This document shows positions 31,320-41,137 of a stretch of 64,000 nucleotides of DNA, piece after piece; position 1 is the first letter of the stretch, and each line of letters starts with the position of its first letter. Below the pieces are notes generated by a model. That model was not told where the DNA came from, ran no database searches, and saw nothing but the letters and a program-made list of their open reading frames with translations. The position numbers were made by a program, and so were the translations under genes. Source of the stretch: Aphanomyces cochlioides (taxonomy: Eukaryota; Oomycota; Saprolegniomycetes; Saprolegniales; Verrucalvaceae); the NCBI GenBank assembly GCA_019828595.1, contig JAHQRK010000013.1:1085501-1149500 (forward strand), read 5' to 3'.

Positions 31320-31485
31320 GCCCGACGGCGTCGAGACAGCTGTCTTGGGAATGTCACAGCGCGCATGAGGATTTGATAGAATCCATCGCGCAGATCGATC
31401 GTTGAAAAGATCGTCGAGCCACCCATGCTGTCAATGATGACATCTTTCCTGGGAATCGGCGTTTGCGCCGGGATGGTGGCTGCGT

Positions 31486-32061
31486 TCAGCTTGTTATAAG
31501 TATGAACGATTCGCCAAGAGCCGCTAGGCTTCTTGACGCAGAAGGTCGGACTCGAGTGTGGCGACGTACTCTCCCGTACGTGCCACGCCTTCTTGCGTCG
31601 ATGAACTCGACTTGCTCACGTGGTAGTGGCCACTGTCGAGTGACACACCACTTTGTCTCTGGCGTCAAGTCAATCTCATGACGCACGCCCTTGTCCTTGG
31701 GCAGTCTCGCGGGAACATCCTCCGGGAAGATATCCTCGTATTCCTTCACGAGGGGGTAAAACGGGCTCGTTCGGAGCCTATCCCATACGCGAGAGTGTGC
31801 TGGCGGTGTCTCGCCAGCTACGTCCGGATCCTCCGCGGACGTCGTATAGAGGTCAATCTCATCGACACTCTGTATCACTGCGATACTGGTGATGCGCTGG
31901 GAGCGCAGAGCACTTCTAAACTCGGCAAAGCTCATCTCTTCGAGCTTGCATATTTCTTCAGCTGTCTTCAGCAGCTCAGTCAAGTCGCAATGCGACAAAA
32001 TGACATCTTCAACAAAGACGCGCCCAGACACGGGCAGCGTCGGCATAGGACTGCGCTCCAA
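31486..32061 (-). pseudogene. Gypsy-2 N-terminal RT region of pol
   Basis: Contains the conserved lead-in to RT (YEDIFPEDVPARLPKDKGVR, HEIDLTPETKW, WPLPREQVEFIDA). After about 31590 the homology moves to a second frame (TFCVKKPSGSWRIVHTYNKL). No aspartic protease motif (DTG/DSG) was found between this region and gag, so the protease may have been lost by deletion. Confidence 0.7.
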
Positions 32062-32389
32062 CGCATCCTATTCAACAATCACGTCTCCGTGCGCTCGCGA
32101 AGGAGACTTTAAGCCCGGTCCGTTGGGCATTACTCTTGTACACAGGCAACCCAGTCCGTCGGGTGTTTGCCCAAGTGTTGTTGAAGGCCTGACGGCCGAT
32201 ATCTTCCTTGGAAGACATAGGACCGCCCTGGCGTGTCGACTTTCCCGTAGCCGGGAGCTGACGCAGCGTAGCTAACTGCTCATCGCCAGCTGGCGAGGGG
32301 ATGGGCTCATATTATGCTGTCCCAATTGACACAGTAATGTGTCAGAGGCTAGGTTCTGACGAACAGGCGGTATGCCGGAACGCTCTTCA

Positions 32390-33565
32390 TCAGAGCCTAG
32401 AGTTGTCCCAGTAGGCGCGGGGCGACCTACTGGGAGTTCTCTTTCCCCTGACGATGGCCGTAGCCACGCCCACGCCCACGATAGGCGCCACCGCGCGAGC
32501 GGTGTGGGGAGTAATTCGGGTTCTTCCTCGCCTGTGAAGGCTGAGGGCATTTTCTTGCGAAGTGACCAGTCTGGCCACAATTGAAACAGCGGCGCTCTTC
32601 ACCAGAGGCCGCTTCCATTGCGAGATCTCCATGTCTGCTGAGACATCGGGGGATCCGCCGGAAGAGCGCGCCAAACCGCGCGAATGTTCCGTGTTCAGCG
32701 CGATGCTGATTGCCTCATTGAACCTTTGAGGCTGCAAACGGAAAAGCTCGTCACGAGCTGGGCCTTGATTCAGGCCGTACATAAAGACCGAGACTCGACC
32801 AATCTCGTCGATCTTGTAGGAGTTCTCGAAGGACCCGAGGATGGAACGAAGTTCGTTCACAAACTCCTGAATAGTTCCCTTGGCTTGCTTGGCTTGGTTG
32901 AACTTTGCGCGATAGCGCATTTCGACGTTCGAGTGAACGTACTGCTCCTTGAGTTGTTCAATCAAGGATTCGAACGTAGGGAAGGCCTCGTCGTCCAACA
33001 TGTGAAGGTTGTAGGCCCAGTCTCGGGCTCGACCTTGCAAGTTGGATAGCGCGAAAGCAACGCGCAGTGTCTCGTTCGTTACGAGCTGGGCGCGAAGGGC
33101 GAGTTTCACTTCGGAAACCCAGCGGAACAGGTGCTCGTCCGCGGCACCGCCATATTTTGACACTTCGAGCTTCAGAGGTCGATCGCGCGACACTCTGGAG
33201 TCGATGAAGATGTCGTCAATTCCCGGTGAGGGGTTTTCGGGTCGTCTGGCTTGGTCAGCCATGTCCCTGTTGGACTCTTCAAGGCAGGCGATCTTTGCCG
33301 TGGCCTTCAACAGGTCTGCTTCATAGAGCAACGCCGCCTCTTCTTGAGTGCGTTGCGCAGCGGCATGGGCCGCTGACTGCGCGGTTGCTTCGCCATGCAG
33401 GCGGAAGCTCTCAATGACTATGATCTGGTCTTGAGGGTTCACCCCACTGAACAATCCCCGAACGATGTTCTCGGGGGTCAAGCGAAGCAGCTCGGTCAGA
33501 GTAGCTTGCTGTTCGGGTGAGAAGTGGGAAACGTCGATCGTCGACGTTGCGGGCGCAGCGTCCAT
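32390..33565 (-). pseudogene. Gypsy-2 gag with frameshift before the zinc knuckle
   Basis: ATG 33565 opens a frame with an N-terminal helical region and a capsid-type domain (WVSEVKLALRAQLVTNETLR, FALSNLQGRARDWAYNLHML, FVNELRSILGSF). Near 32620-32640 the nucleocapsid knuckle (CFNCGQTGHFARKC, CX2CX4HX4C) and a Gly/Arg-rich tail appear in a different frame, so a one-base indel separates capsid from nucleocapsid. Gag would package element RNA. Confidence 0.85.
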
Positions 33566-33574
33566 GGTCCTGGA

Positions 33575-33592
33575 CGAACTAGAGTGCTACCA
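33575..33592 (-). other. Gypsy-2 primer binding site (tRNA-iMet-like)
   Basis: TGGTAGCACTCTAG starts two bases inside the 5' LTR. The TGGTAGCA start matches primer sites complementary to initiator Met tRNA in many eukaryotic elements. The match to this organism's tRNA is not checked. Confidence 0.5.
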
Positions 33593-33594
33593 GG

Positions 33595-33857
33595 TGTAAC
33601 CGGGCGCAGAGGATGTCAGGCGCGTGTGAACTGCGACTGAAGTGTAAGAGTGAATTAAAGTTAAAGCAACCTAAGTCTCATTCCTGTCTTGTTTCTCGTT
33701 GGCTATCGCACAGCCTCACTAGGAGCTTCAACTTCTGTGGCCTCCCAAGGCCAGTCGTCCACACAGCAGAGCGCGGGGAACCACTACTGCAGGGCGCCAG
33801 GTCAATGCACAGACCGCGCCCTCATCTTATGTACCTGCCAGACATGGCACGGTTACA
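33595..33857 (-). repeat. Gypsy-2 5' LTR (263 bp)
   Basis: Same boundaries and length as the left LTR (TGTAACCG...CGGTTACA), followed by the second CTAAC. Confidence 0.95.
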
Positions 33858-33865
33858 CTAACCAT
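33858..33865 (-). pseudogene. Start codon of Gypsy-3 gag, separated from its gene
   Basis: Minus-strand ATG at 33865 followed by GTTAG, which is also the Gypsy-2 target duplication. It reads in phase into the gag body at 27365 if Gypsy-2 is removed. Confidence 0.75.
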
Positions 33866-33887
33866 TTCTTCGTTCGTGTGCTCAACC

Positions 33888-33905
33888 TCCCGGTTCGTGG
33901 CACCA
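33888..33905 (-). other. Gypsy-3 primer binding site candidate
   Basis: TGGTGCCACGAACCGGGA starts two bases inside the 5' LTR. It has the TGG start and length of a primer site. The tRNA was not identified. Confidence 0.5.
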
Positions 33906-33907
33906 CT

Positions 33908-34663
33908 TGTGGGATGGTCGGATCAGTGAAGTCCGAGCTTCTCGCCGCAAGAAAAAGGGGGGTGGAAGGTTAGAGGTCGCCTGGGGCTTTTAGGTGAGCC
34001 AGACGCGATCGAAGGAAATGGAGAGGCACGACTGTGGGTTGAAAGTCCGCAGTAGTTGACCGCTGCTGGGGGAGGTGACGGTGGGGAGGACCGGGAAGGG
34101 GGTTGGTTGCTCGGTTGCCCACGAGCTACGCCTAGCGTTGACTGGCGTTGGTGAGGGCGATTGACGGTGCGGGTTTTCGACAGACCCACGGAACTCCTGC
34201 AAACTTCTTGGCGCTTAAACTCTCTCGACGGGATGCCACAAACTTAAAGGTTCATTCAACGCCAGCCAAAAAGAGTTCTGTCTAACTACTGCCTCTGTTT
34301 CCTAAGCTACTCCTAACTTCGCACGCACGCTCTGTAATTGTCTCCGTCTCGCTCCACGATTGGTCTCTGACCTTTACTCACTCACTCAATTGGCCATAAG
34401 TCTTGGCAGCACGCTCGCAGCAGGCCACCACACTGACTGCAAGCCTGGTTGGCCGCCCTCCATTGGTGGCCACTGCTCTGGCTTGTTGGGCTCTGCTTTT
34501 CCACTCGTACTGCTTGCTCCTTGGTCATAATTCCTGGACAATCCGGCACTGCAATCCACTCGTAGTCCGTCGCGATTGGCGACCTTCCAGCCAATAGACC
34601 ATCGCTCTTTGTGTCAACTTACGCATTGGATCGGTTTCGCGAGTGGCGGCTCGCTTTGCCACA
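33908..34663 (-). repeat. Gypsy-3 5' LTR (756 bp)
   Basis: Matches 18127-18875 along its length, with a 7-nt insertion near 33970 and five substitutions. Ends TTTGCCACA and is followed by hAT sequence. Confidence 0.9.
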
Positions 34664-34718
34664 TGTGTGTCGTGATTTCCGTGGCGGCTCGCTTTGCCAC
34701 ATGTGTGTCGTGATTTCC
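34643..34718. repeat. 38-bp tandem duplication across the LTR/hAT junction
   Basis: Two direct copies of 38 bp (34643-34680 and 34681-34718), each made of the last 21 bp of the LTR plus 17 bp of hAT flank. The true insertion junction could be the end of either copy's LTR part. Confidence 0.85.
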
Positions 34719-34984
34719 GTAACAATGCCACCCAACGTTTCTGGACCAGTTCGACTTTTCCGCTTTTTCATTTCATCTGTGGTCCGCAGAACCTTAATAG
34801 GTGCAGCAGTGTTTTCACATTGAAGTGCGCGCTTCACAAAGCGCTCTACTTGGGCGTTGCGTTTGAAAGCATTGCACGCTTTGCAGCGCACATCGGGGTG
34901 GTTCTTCTCTTTCGATCGTTGCGTCACCACTTTAAAGAGAGTCCAAACATCACTGAGAGAACAACCGATGCGTGCATGCTGCAT
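34664..34984 (-). pseudogene. hAT transposase, N-terminal BED zinc finger
   Basis: Minus-strand ATG at 34984 opens a frame with DVWTLFKVV, then RCKACNAF with spaced downstream residues as in a BED-type DNA-binding finger (VRCKACNAFKRNAQVERFVK). The frame reaches the Gypsy-3 junction, and coding resumes beyond Gypsy-3 at 18126 with the catalytic fold. The 38-bp duplication adds LTR sequence to this end. Confidence 0.7.
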
Positions 34985-35437
34985 TGAGATGCTTGGCTCA
35001 GTTAATGCTGACGTGCTTGGGGAAGTATGAAATTTCTCCTCTTTTAAGCACCGAAGGAGGTATCAAACTGTTCTAGCAAATAATGGTTTGCTGTGTTGAA
35101 TAGAGTTATTTGGTGTCTTTCACTGCAGAGACAGTAAATGTACTTTCTGTTCATCGATATGCTTTGGTGGGGTTTATCTATTGAGCTCGAAACTGAACGT
35201 ATGAAGACCAAGCGACCAACTTACAGAGTTGTTTTTTGATTATGTGAATCGAACAGCATGCCAAAGGTCTTGCGAAATTCGACGAAATCAAACATGACGC
35301 TGTTGTGATGGCTGAATACAAGCAGTCGTGCCTTGTCTGTTTATTCGGCACTGACTTTTTAACACTTGTTTAAACATTTTTAACAACTTTTAACGTGTGA
35401 AAAGGTAAAACGTTTTACCAAATTCAGCAACTCTAGA
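34985..35437. other. Spacer, no gene seen
   Basis: Probably the 5' non-coding part and end of the hAT element. Terminal repeats were not identified. Confidence 0.4.
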
Positions 35438-36860
35438 TACTACACCATTTGCCGGTTTAGATCGTTTAACTTGCGATATATTTCGTATCACTTGCAATAT
35501 ATTTCGTATTATGTTCAATATATTTCGTATGACTTGCATTTAATTTCGTGGCCCGCGACGAAAATTGATTTATATTTCGCATGACTTTATTTATATTTCA
35601 TACCTCATGCATTTAATTACTCTTAGAAGGAATTTGCAGGACTTTTCCAGGACATATAAAACCGAAAAGCCAATAAAACCTATGTCTTTTCCCGTTCATA
35701 TGTAACCAAAGGGAGCTGTGATTGGGCCCTTCCTTACGCAGAGGGGACCTGAGTTGAGTAATGTAGAGTGTTGAGCACGCACAATGTGACACATACCATA
35801 GATTCGCCCTTTTCGAGCCACATCTGATCTTCCTGATTTTTTAACGAACATAATCTAACGTTACGACTTCATTCATGTCTTTCCATTTCTAAGACGTTGG
35901 CGTCCTCTCGAGCTCAGATTGTTAGAGTTTCTAACGTATTTATACTACCATACTGTGTGTGCTCGAATTCAGATAGACATCATAATCGATGACAATGAGT
36001 GACTTTCATTGCTTGTCTACAGATTGATTTCTAGTTCTAGCTGCTGTTAAACTACAACAGAATTGCATGCACTGTCTACAGAGCATTCTTTTGACTATAT
36101 TCTGTTTGAGAACACAATAAATTAAAGTGCCTTTGCCATCGATTGCCAACGCCAATTCCTGCTTACGCTCCACAAGATAAGTTTAAACTGTAATTCATTG
36201 AGCTCAATGATAAAGCGTTTGTCTAAGCTCTCACATTCTATTTCACAGGACACTGTCCTGTAATTCTTGTAAAATTGGCTGTTGCAAAGAAAATCACTAT
36301 GATTTGTATAAAATAAGAAAAGTTGAATGTGCAGATAATCCAGGACAAGCGTCCTGTAAAACCTTTAAAAATCAATAAATTGTCCTGTATTTTTCGTAGA
36401 ATTTCGTATTTTTAGCTTATATTTCGTATCACGTGCATTTAAAATCGTATTAATGCAAAATATATTCAATGTCCTATTGAGATATGAAGTTTCACATGTG
36501 TTGCAGTGTTGGCTTGAGCTATGAATACGCAACTGGCAAGCACATATGAGCTCTGCTGAGCTTGCTTGATGCTCGCATTGACTTATATAGCGATTGAAGT
36601 GTCCCATCAATTTCTTATGATGTCGATAACAATTTTTGTTGATTTTTCTATCTACTTTTCTCTTTTCTGCGAATTTAAATGCACGTGATACGAAATATAA
36701 GCAAAAAATACGAAATTAAATGCAAGAGGTATGAAATATAATGAAAGTCATGCGAATATAAATCGATTTTCGTCGCTGGCCACGAGATTAAATGCAAGTC
36801 ATACGAAATATATTGCACGTAATACGAAATAGTCGAGACATGCGAAATATTTCAGCCGAA
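35438..36860. repeat. Cluster of inverted ATTTCGTAT-motif repeats
   Basis: The left block (about 35475-35625) has iterations of TATTTCGTAT-N-ACTTGCA spaced roughly 28 bp apart. An inverted, diverged copy of the same 110-130 bp occurs at about 36700-36840, and a shorter inverted pair at 36388-36447 and 36670-36722. In between (35630-36380) the sequence is AT-rich with no gene. The pattern suggests binding sites for a recombinase or the arms of a MITE. Confidence 0.65.
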
Positions 36861-37363
36861 TATTGAATAGCTCACGAAATGCGAAATTTCGTGGATTCCT
36901 CTCGCTATCCATACTATCATTTAAAATATTTATACCAAAAAAAATATCTCACGATAGTTGGGATTTACGAAATTCTTGTTATCCGGACAGATTGTGCGGC
37001 TTGGCGTCAGTCAAAAAGGGGCAATGGAGCCAGGGCCAGGAGATGATGTGATGGATATGTGTCTTTCAAAGAACACGCGGCACCAATACGGCGTCATCCA
37101 AAAGCGGCTTGTGTCTTGGATGAAGCTGCAGTATCCTTCTAGGCACTAGTAAAATGATGCCCCAAAGTAAATAAATGAATTATTAAATAACACAAACTGT
37201 AATTTGGTCTGTCTTATACTCAGCCACAACTCTTACATTGACAAGGACAAACCGTGTTCACAGTATTGTAGGGACAGAACCACACTAAATAAAATTTATC
37301 TTTCCGACGTGGCAAGGGCCTGGTCGCCGAACATTCCATCCATGCTTCAGGGACGGATTCAGG

Positions 37364-37438
37364 AATTATTGGAATTGACCAATCAGAAGCCTGCTTCAGG
37401 GACGGATTCAGGCTTCTGATTGGTCAATTCCAATAATT
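37364..37438. repeat. 30-bp hairpin inside the Merlin element
   Basis: Perfect inverted arms at 37364-37393 and 37409-37438 around a 15-nt loop. The loop repeats a CTTCAGGGACGGATT word that also occurs just upstream of the left arm. No gene overlaps it. Confidence 0.85.
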
Positions 37439-37704
37439 TCCGGATAATGGGGTCGTTCATGCTTTTCGGATAAACTCAGGCAGGAACGCCTTTTTCCAGG
37501 CAGAGATGATCCATCTCTGCCTCAACAAGTCTGTTCCTGCTTGAGACACATTTTCAAGAAAATCGAAAAAATACTTTTTGATATTTTTCCAAAAAAATTC
37601 CAAAAAAATCCGGATAACGTTCCTGCCTAGCAGTGATGGATTTCTTCCACGACCAGGCCCCAAGCGAGAAAATTAGGAACAAAACAACAAGAAATATATA
37701 TTAT

Positions 37705-38790
37705 TTAGACTTCTTCTGTATCTACTTTCATGAAATGCTTTTGGATCCCGATGACCAAGCCTTTCAAAATCATTTCGCCGTTTGGTCGGGGAGGGAAAAA
37801 CCACGACCGCCATAGAAGTTCATCGATGTACGCAGGCAAATGTTCCTTTCGGATGCCGCGCATCGTCTTCATGTGGTGCTTGATTCGCACCTCCCAGACA
37901 CCCTCGATCGTCTGGGTGTGCGCTCCTGTCGTCGGGTCGACGAAAATCTCCGAGTGGTTGACCCATTGGTGGGTGTAACCCTTGTTGCGGAGGAAACGGT
38001 TGTTTTCCAGCGTATGCCTCTCGTCAGCAGTCATATACGAAGCAAACTTGTCGGACATTATCGTCGTCCCAGGCTCGATGTGATCGGCGATAATGCGCGA
38101 CAAGTTTGGCTTCGTACGATCATCATAGACGAGGCGACCGAACCATTTGCCCGTGGTTCGATCAACCCCACCGAAAAGCCAATAGTCCTCGTGTTGGCTT
38201 CCACGGTTGTACTTGGACTTCTTTTTCTGGGACGTCTCGTCTATTTCGACGACAGCCCCAACCCCTCCTACCTAAGCAACATGAGAACATGACAAGCACG
38301 CGTCATACCGTTAATTTTTCGACACACACTTCTTTCGAGCAAACGTCGCGACACCAGCCATAAAGTCAATAGCGTAAACTTTTGATACCTTATTCTGATG
38401 AGCTGCTACGCCGACGGGCTTCCTGTCCGCCCAGTCGTTCAGCAGCCGCACCGCTTGGCACATGTTCGCCTTGGAATTGGCGAAGAAGGACTTGAAACGG
38501 ACGCCAACTTCCTTGCCCTTGCATGCTGCTGTGGCGCATCGCCACCGGCTGGCTCGCTTCAACTTGCCCGTGTAGTAACGCAAAGGGCGCTCGCAATCCG
38601 GACAAGCGGCAGTGTCATGGAGGAGCCCCACACGCATGCACCAAGCGATGCAAGTTTCTTCATCGCACGTCATAGCCACTACAACCTCATACTCGAAATC
38701 TTCGAGATACGAGAGGTCGTAGCGGCTGATACCGTGTGGGGCAGGAGGGCCTTGATCCATTGTGAATTGACTTGTGACGATGACTTTCAT
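37705..38790 (-). CDS. Merlin/ISXO2-like transposase, two exons
   Basis: Exon 1 is 38326-38790 and exon 2 is 37705-38271, with a predicted 54-nt intron (38272-38325, GTGTCG...CTTAG), phase 0, giving 343 residues. The N-terminus has a zinc ribbon (CPDC ... WRCATAACKG) and a KSFFANSK block as in IS1595-family enzymes. Exon 2 opens with the IGG-type block (VGGVGAVVEIDETSQKKKSK) containing the first catalytic Asp, then YWLFGGVDRTTGKW, MSDKFASY (second Asp) and HTQTIEGVWEVRIKHHMK (Glu). The C-terminal ELLWRSWFFP is shared with the second Merlin-like gene at 63.5 kb. Start: ATG 38790 chosen. Donor alternatives two to four bases away exist. All catalytic residues are present. Confidence 0.8.
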
Positions 38791-41137
38791 TTTCCCCAAT
38801 TTCCGGATAAAGTATTGTTATCCGGAGATATATTGTTATCCGTATATTTAATAATTCATTTATTCATTTATGGGGCATCATTTACTAGTGCCTCCTTCTA
38901 GTCTAATAGAAGACAAAGTCAAGCTTCCACTCGACATCAATGTATGCAAACAGTTCCTGGCGCATGAGTGGATAAAGCGAAACGCTTCAAATTCTGACAC
39001 CACTACCTACAAATCCGCCGCATCATTGAACGGCTGCAGAAGCGCAATCGTCAATCTGCATAAAGAAGCAAAGGTGGATATGCCCAAAGAGCTCAATTCC
39101 CTCCTTTCTGGTACAACATCTTTCGTCCACCTGAAAGCTCTATTTCCGTAGATTTTACTTCTGGCTACAAGCGGAAGATTGCACAACTCAAAGAAGAGGG
39201 GTCGATGCAAATTTTAGAGGGCAAAACCCCAATTACATTTGAAGGTAGTCTAGATATATTGATTCATGACACAGAATAGGATTTCTAGCAAAGACAGCAC
39301 TGCAGACATTGGCCAGTAAAGACTGCAAGTTGGCACAATACTTTCTTGTCTTCTGTTGGAATCTTGTTGCTCGCTCGGCAACGGTGGGCTCCATTAACCT
39401 TCATCACATTTCTTGGAAGGTATGCTCGTACATTTATGGATTTCAGGCGATGCTCTGGTAGTCCAGTATGGTCGCACGAAGAGCGATCAGGCTGGAGATA
39501 ATTGTACTCCGCATCAAATCTATGCAAATCCCTCGAATCCGTCTATTTGCCCAATTTTAAGGTTTGCTTGGCTTGCTTACTCTGTTTATTGAGTCATGTA
39601 GTCTTGCATTGTACGTGTTGACAAAAGGGTCACAGTTGGAAAAGTGCACTTTATTGTTTGGGGTTAATGCAAAAGAGAAATTCTCTGCGTGGCTGACAAA
39701 GACTTTACAAAAGAACAGAGATGAAATGCTCAACCTGGGAATTTTGGCCAAAGAAGTTGGCACACACTCGTTCAGAAAAGGTGTCGCTAACGAGTTGTCC
39801 AACTCACCGGGTGGTCCAACTCAGGTGTCAGTCTGGTTAGGCGCACACTGGTCTCTAGGTGTGCAAGGTCGCTACATTTTCTCTGGCTCTGGTGGCGACC
39901 AATTTGTTGGTCGGGCGGCAGCAGGTCTAAATGATTGATATTTACATGGATAGGGCTAAATGTCAATGATTTGAATTTGCTAATTTGCCCCCTCATTTCA
40001 ATGGGCTAACACTCTCACAAGACGATCTGGACACAATTCTGCCAGGCTACAGCTCCTACTACCCAGAGTCTTTTCGTTGTGTGGTACCATTTCTCTTAGC
40101 TTCTATTGTGTATCATTCCGAGTGGCTGATGGGCAATTTATCATCAGACCACCCCCTCTTTTCTTCTTTGGACAACAAAACTTGTTTCTCGACTTGGTGG
40201 TCAAATTGAGACTGGGCGAATATATAATCCTGTGTCATCCATGCGTGCGACTGGTGTGCCACCTCACGTTGTTTTGGCTGAACGGATGAAAGCTATAGAA
40301 GACAAATTGTGCTTTATTGAACAAATATTCAGTTCGTACCAAGTCAAATCCGCGATGCAATTGCTGAACAAGTTACACTGCCTCCTCAATCTACAATGTC
40401 ACAACAGTTTTTGGATGATCTGTGCTCGAACATTGGTTCCAGACTACAACAAAGCTCTTTAACTTTGCACGAAACTGACGTGTCGGAACCAAATGCTCCA
40501 ACTCTGATTGCTCCCAGTGATTTGAAATGTCCTACGTGTAAGTGTTTGATGCATGGCATATGTGGTGGAATGAAGTACACCCCTGCGGCATTTTCTACCA
40601 CGTGATTTCCCCAAATCTACTGATCGAGTGAATTTCAGCAAGCTCAAGCGAGTTATGACAGAACTTTTGAAGCATGCAAGCGTCGACGAGCGAGAGATGG
40701 TGCGTTTGGACGTGTTGCGCAGAACCCAGGAATTTGAGCGTTGCATGGTTGCATTGTGCAACTCAATTGGCGTGGTCTTGGAGGAGCGTTCAATTGGCCG
40801 ACGAAAAATGTCCGACTTGACGTATCCAACCCTCTATGATCTCATTGCTAAAGGTGCAAAGAAGTTGTAAGTGTATATAGTGTATAGTATGTGTAGTATA
40901 CCTGCTTCATTGATTTGCGATGCTTTGGTGATGGAACGCTTCTTGTCAGCTCCTCGGCTTCGAGATGATGGAGCCTTCGATCATTCGTGCCAATTTGTCG
41001 GCATGAATTGAAATGTGAAACTCGTCGAAAGCTGATAAAGAAATACGAAACCTCTATTGCAACATATTACTCATATATTGCAAATGATACGAAATATATC
41101 GCAAGTTAAACGAACTAAACCGGCAAATGGTGTAGTA

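Larger units (their letters stand above)
27371..33857 (-). mobile_element. Gypsy-2: complete Ty3/Gypsy element nested in Gypsy-3 gag
   Basis: 6487 bp with 263-bp LTRs at both ends (TGTAACCG...CGGTTACA) and a perfect CTAAC target duplication. Read right to left: 5' LTR, primer site, gag, degraded pol (no clear protease, broken RT, RNase H, integrase), then a + strand spliced gene, the polypurine tract and the 3' LTR. The LTRs differ at four positions of 263 by eye, all transitions. Gag and pol have several frameshifts, so this copy is not autonomous. Confidence 0.95.
18127..34663 (-). mobile_element. Gypsy-3: Ty3/Gypsy element with dual RNase H, hosting Gypsy-2
   Basis: Bounded by two near-identical LTRs (18127-18875 and 33908-34663) with TGTGG...CCACA ends. 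Both outer flanks continue into one hAT transposase gene, and TGTG borders both sides (18123-18126 and 34664-34667), a possible 4-bp target duplication. Read right to left: 5' LTR, primer site, gag (split by Gypsy-2), pol with protease, RT and two RNase H domains, an integrase remnant, a Harbinger fragment, + strand accessory genes and the 3' LTR. Without Gypsy-2 the element is about 10 kb. Confidence 0.9.
37142..38892 (-). mobile_element. Merlin (ISXO2/IS1595-type) DNA transposon, apparently intact
   Basis: Ends GGCACTAGTAAA... and ...TTTACTAGTGCC are inverted repeats (about 50 bp, imperfect). Both sides are flanked by TCCTTCTA (37134-37141 and 38893-38900), an 8-bp target duplication as known for Merlin. 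1751 bp long, it holds one two-exon transposase with its catalytic residues. Subterminal TATCCGG words occur near both ends. Confidence 0.9.
37024..40870 (+). pseudogene. Crypton-type tyrosine recombinase, split and frameshifted
   Basis: ATG 37024 begins a core-binding region (SKNTRHQYGVIQKRLVSWMK), cut at codon TCT-A by Merlin. Coding resumes in phase at 38901 (LIEDKVKLPLDINVCKQFLA). Further pieces, in several frames: YKRKIAQLKEEGSMQI (about 39160), WNLVARSATVGSINLHHISW (about 39365), and the catalytic part 39564-39938 with GTHSFRKG (the HxxR box), a WLGAHW block and RYIF (candidate nucleophile Tyr). Downstream are LPGYSSYYPE (39985 on), ATGVPPHVVLAERMKAIEDK and a C-terminal NFSKLKRVMTELLKHASVDE domain to 40870, as in oomycete Crypton proteins. 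At least four frame changes make it inactive. Confidence 0.65.
35438..41137 (+). mobile_element. Crypton-like element with inverted ends, hosting a Merlin element
   Basis: The outermost 60 bp or so are inverted copies: ACTACACCATTTGCCGGTTT onward at 35439 and its complement ending at 41136, with only a few mismatches. Between them lies a decayed tyrosine recombinase gene (37024-40870, + strand) split by the Merlin element. Both ends carry repeated ATTTCGTAT words. Typical Cryptons lack terminal inverted repeats, so either this lineage acquired them or the recombinase sits inside another repeat family. About 3.95 kb without Merlin. Confidence 0.6.
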
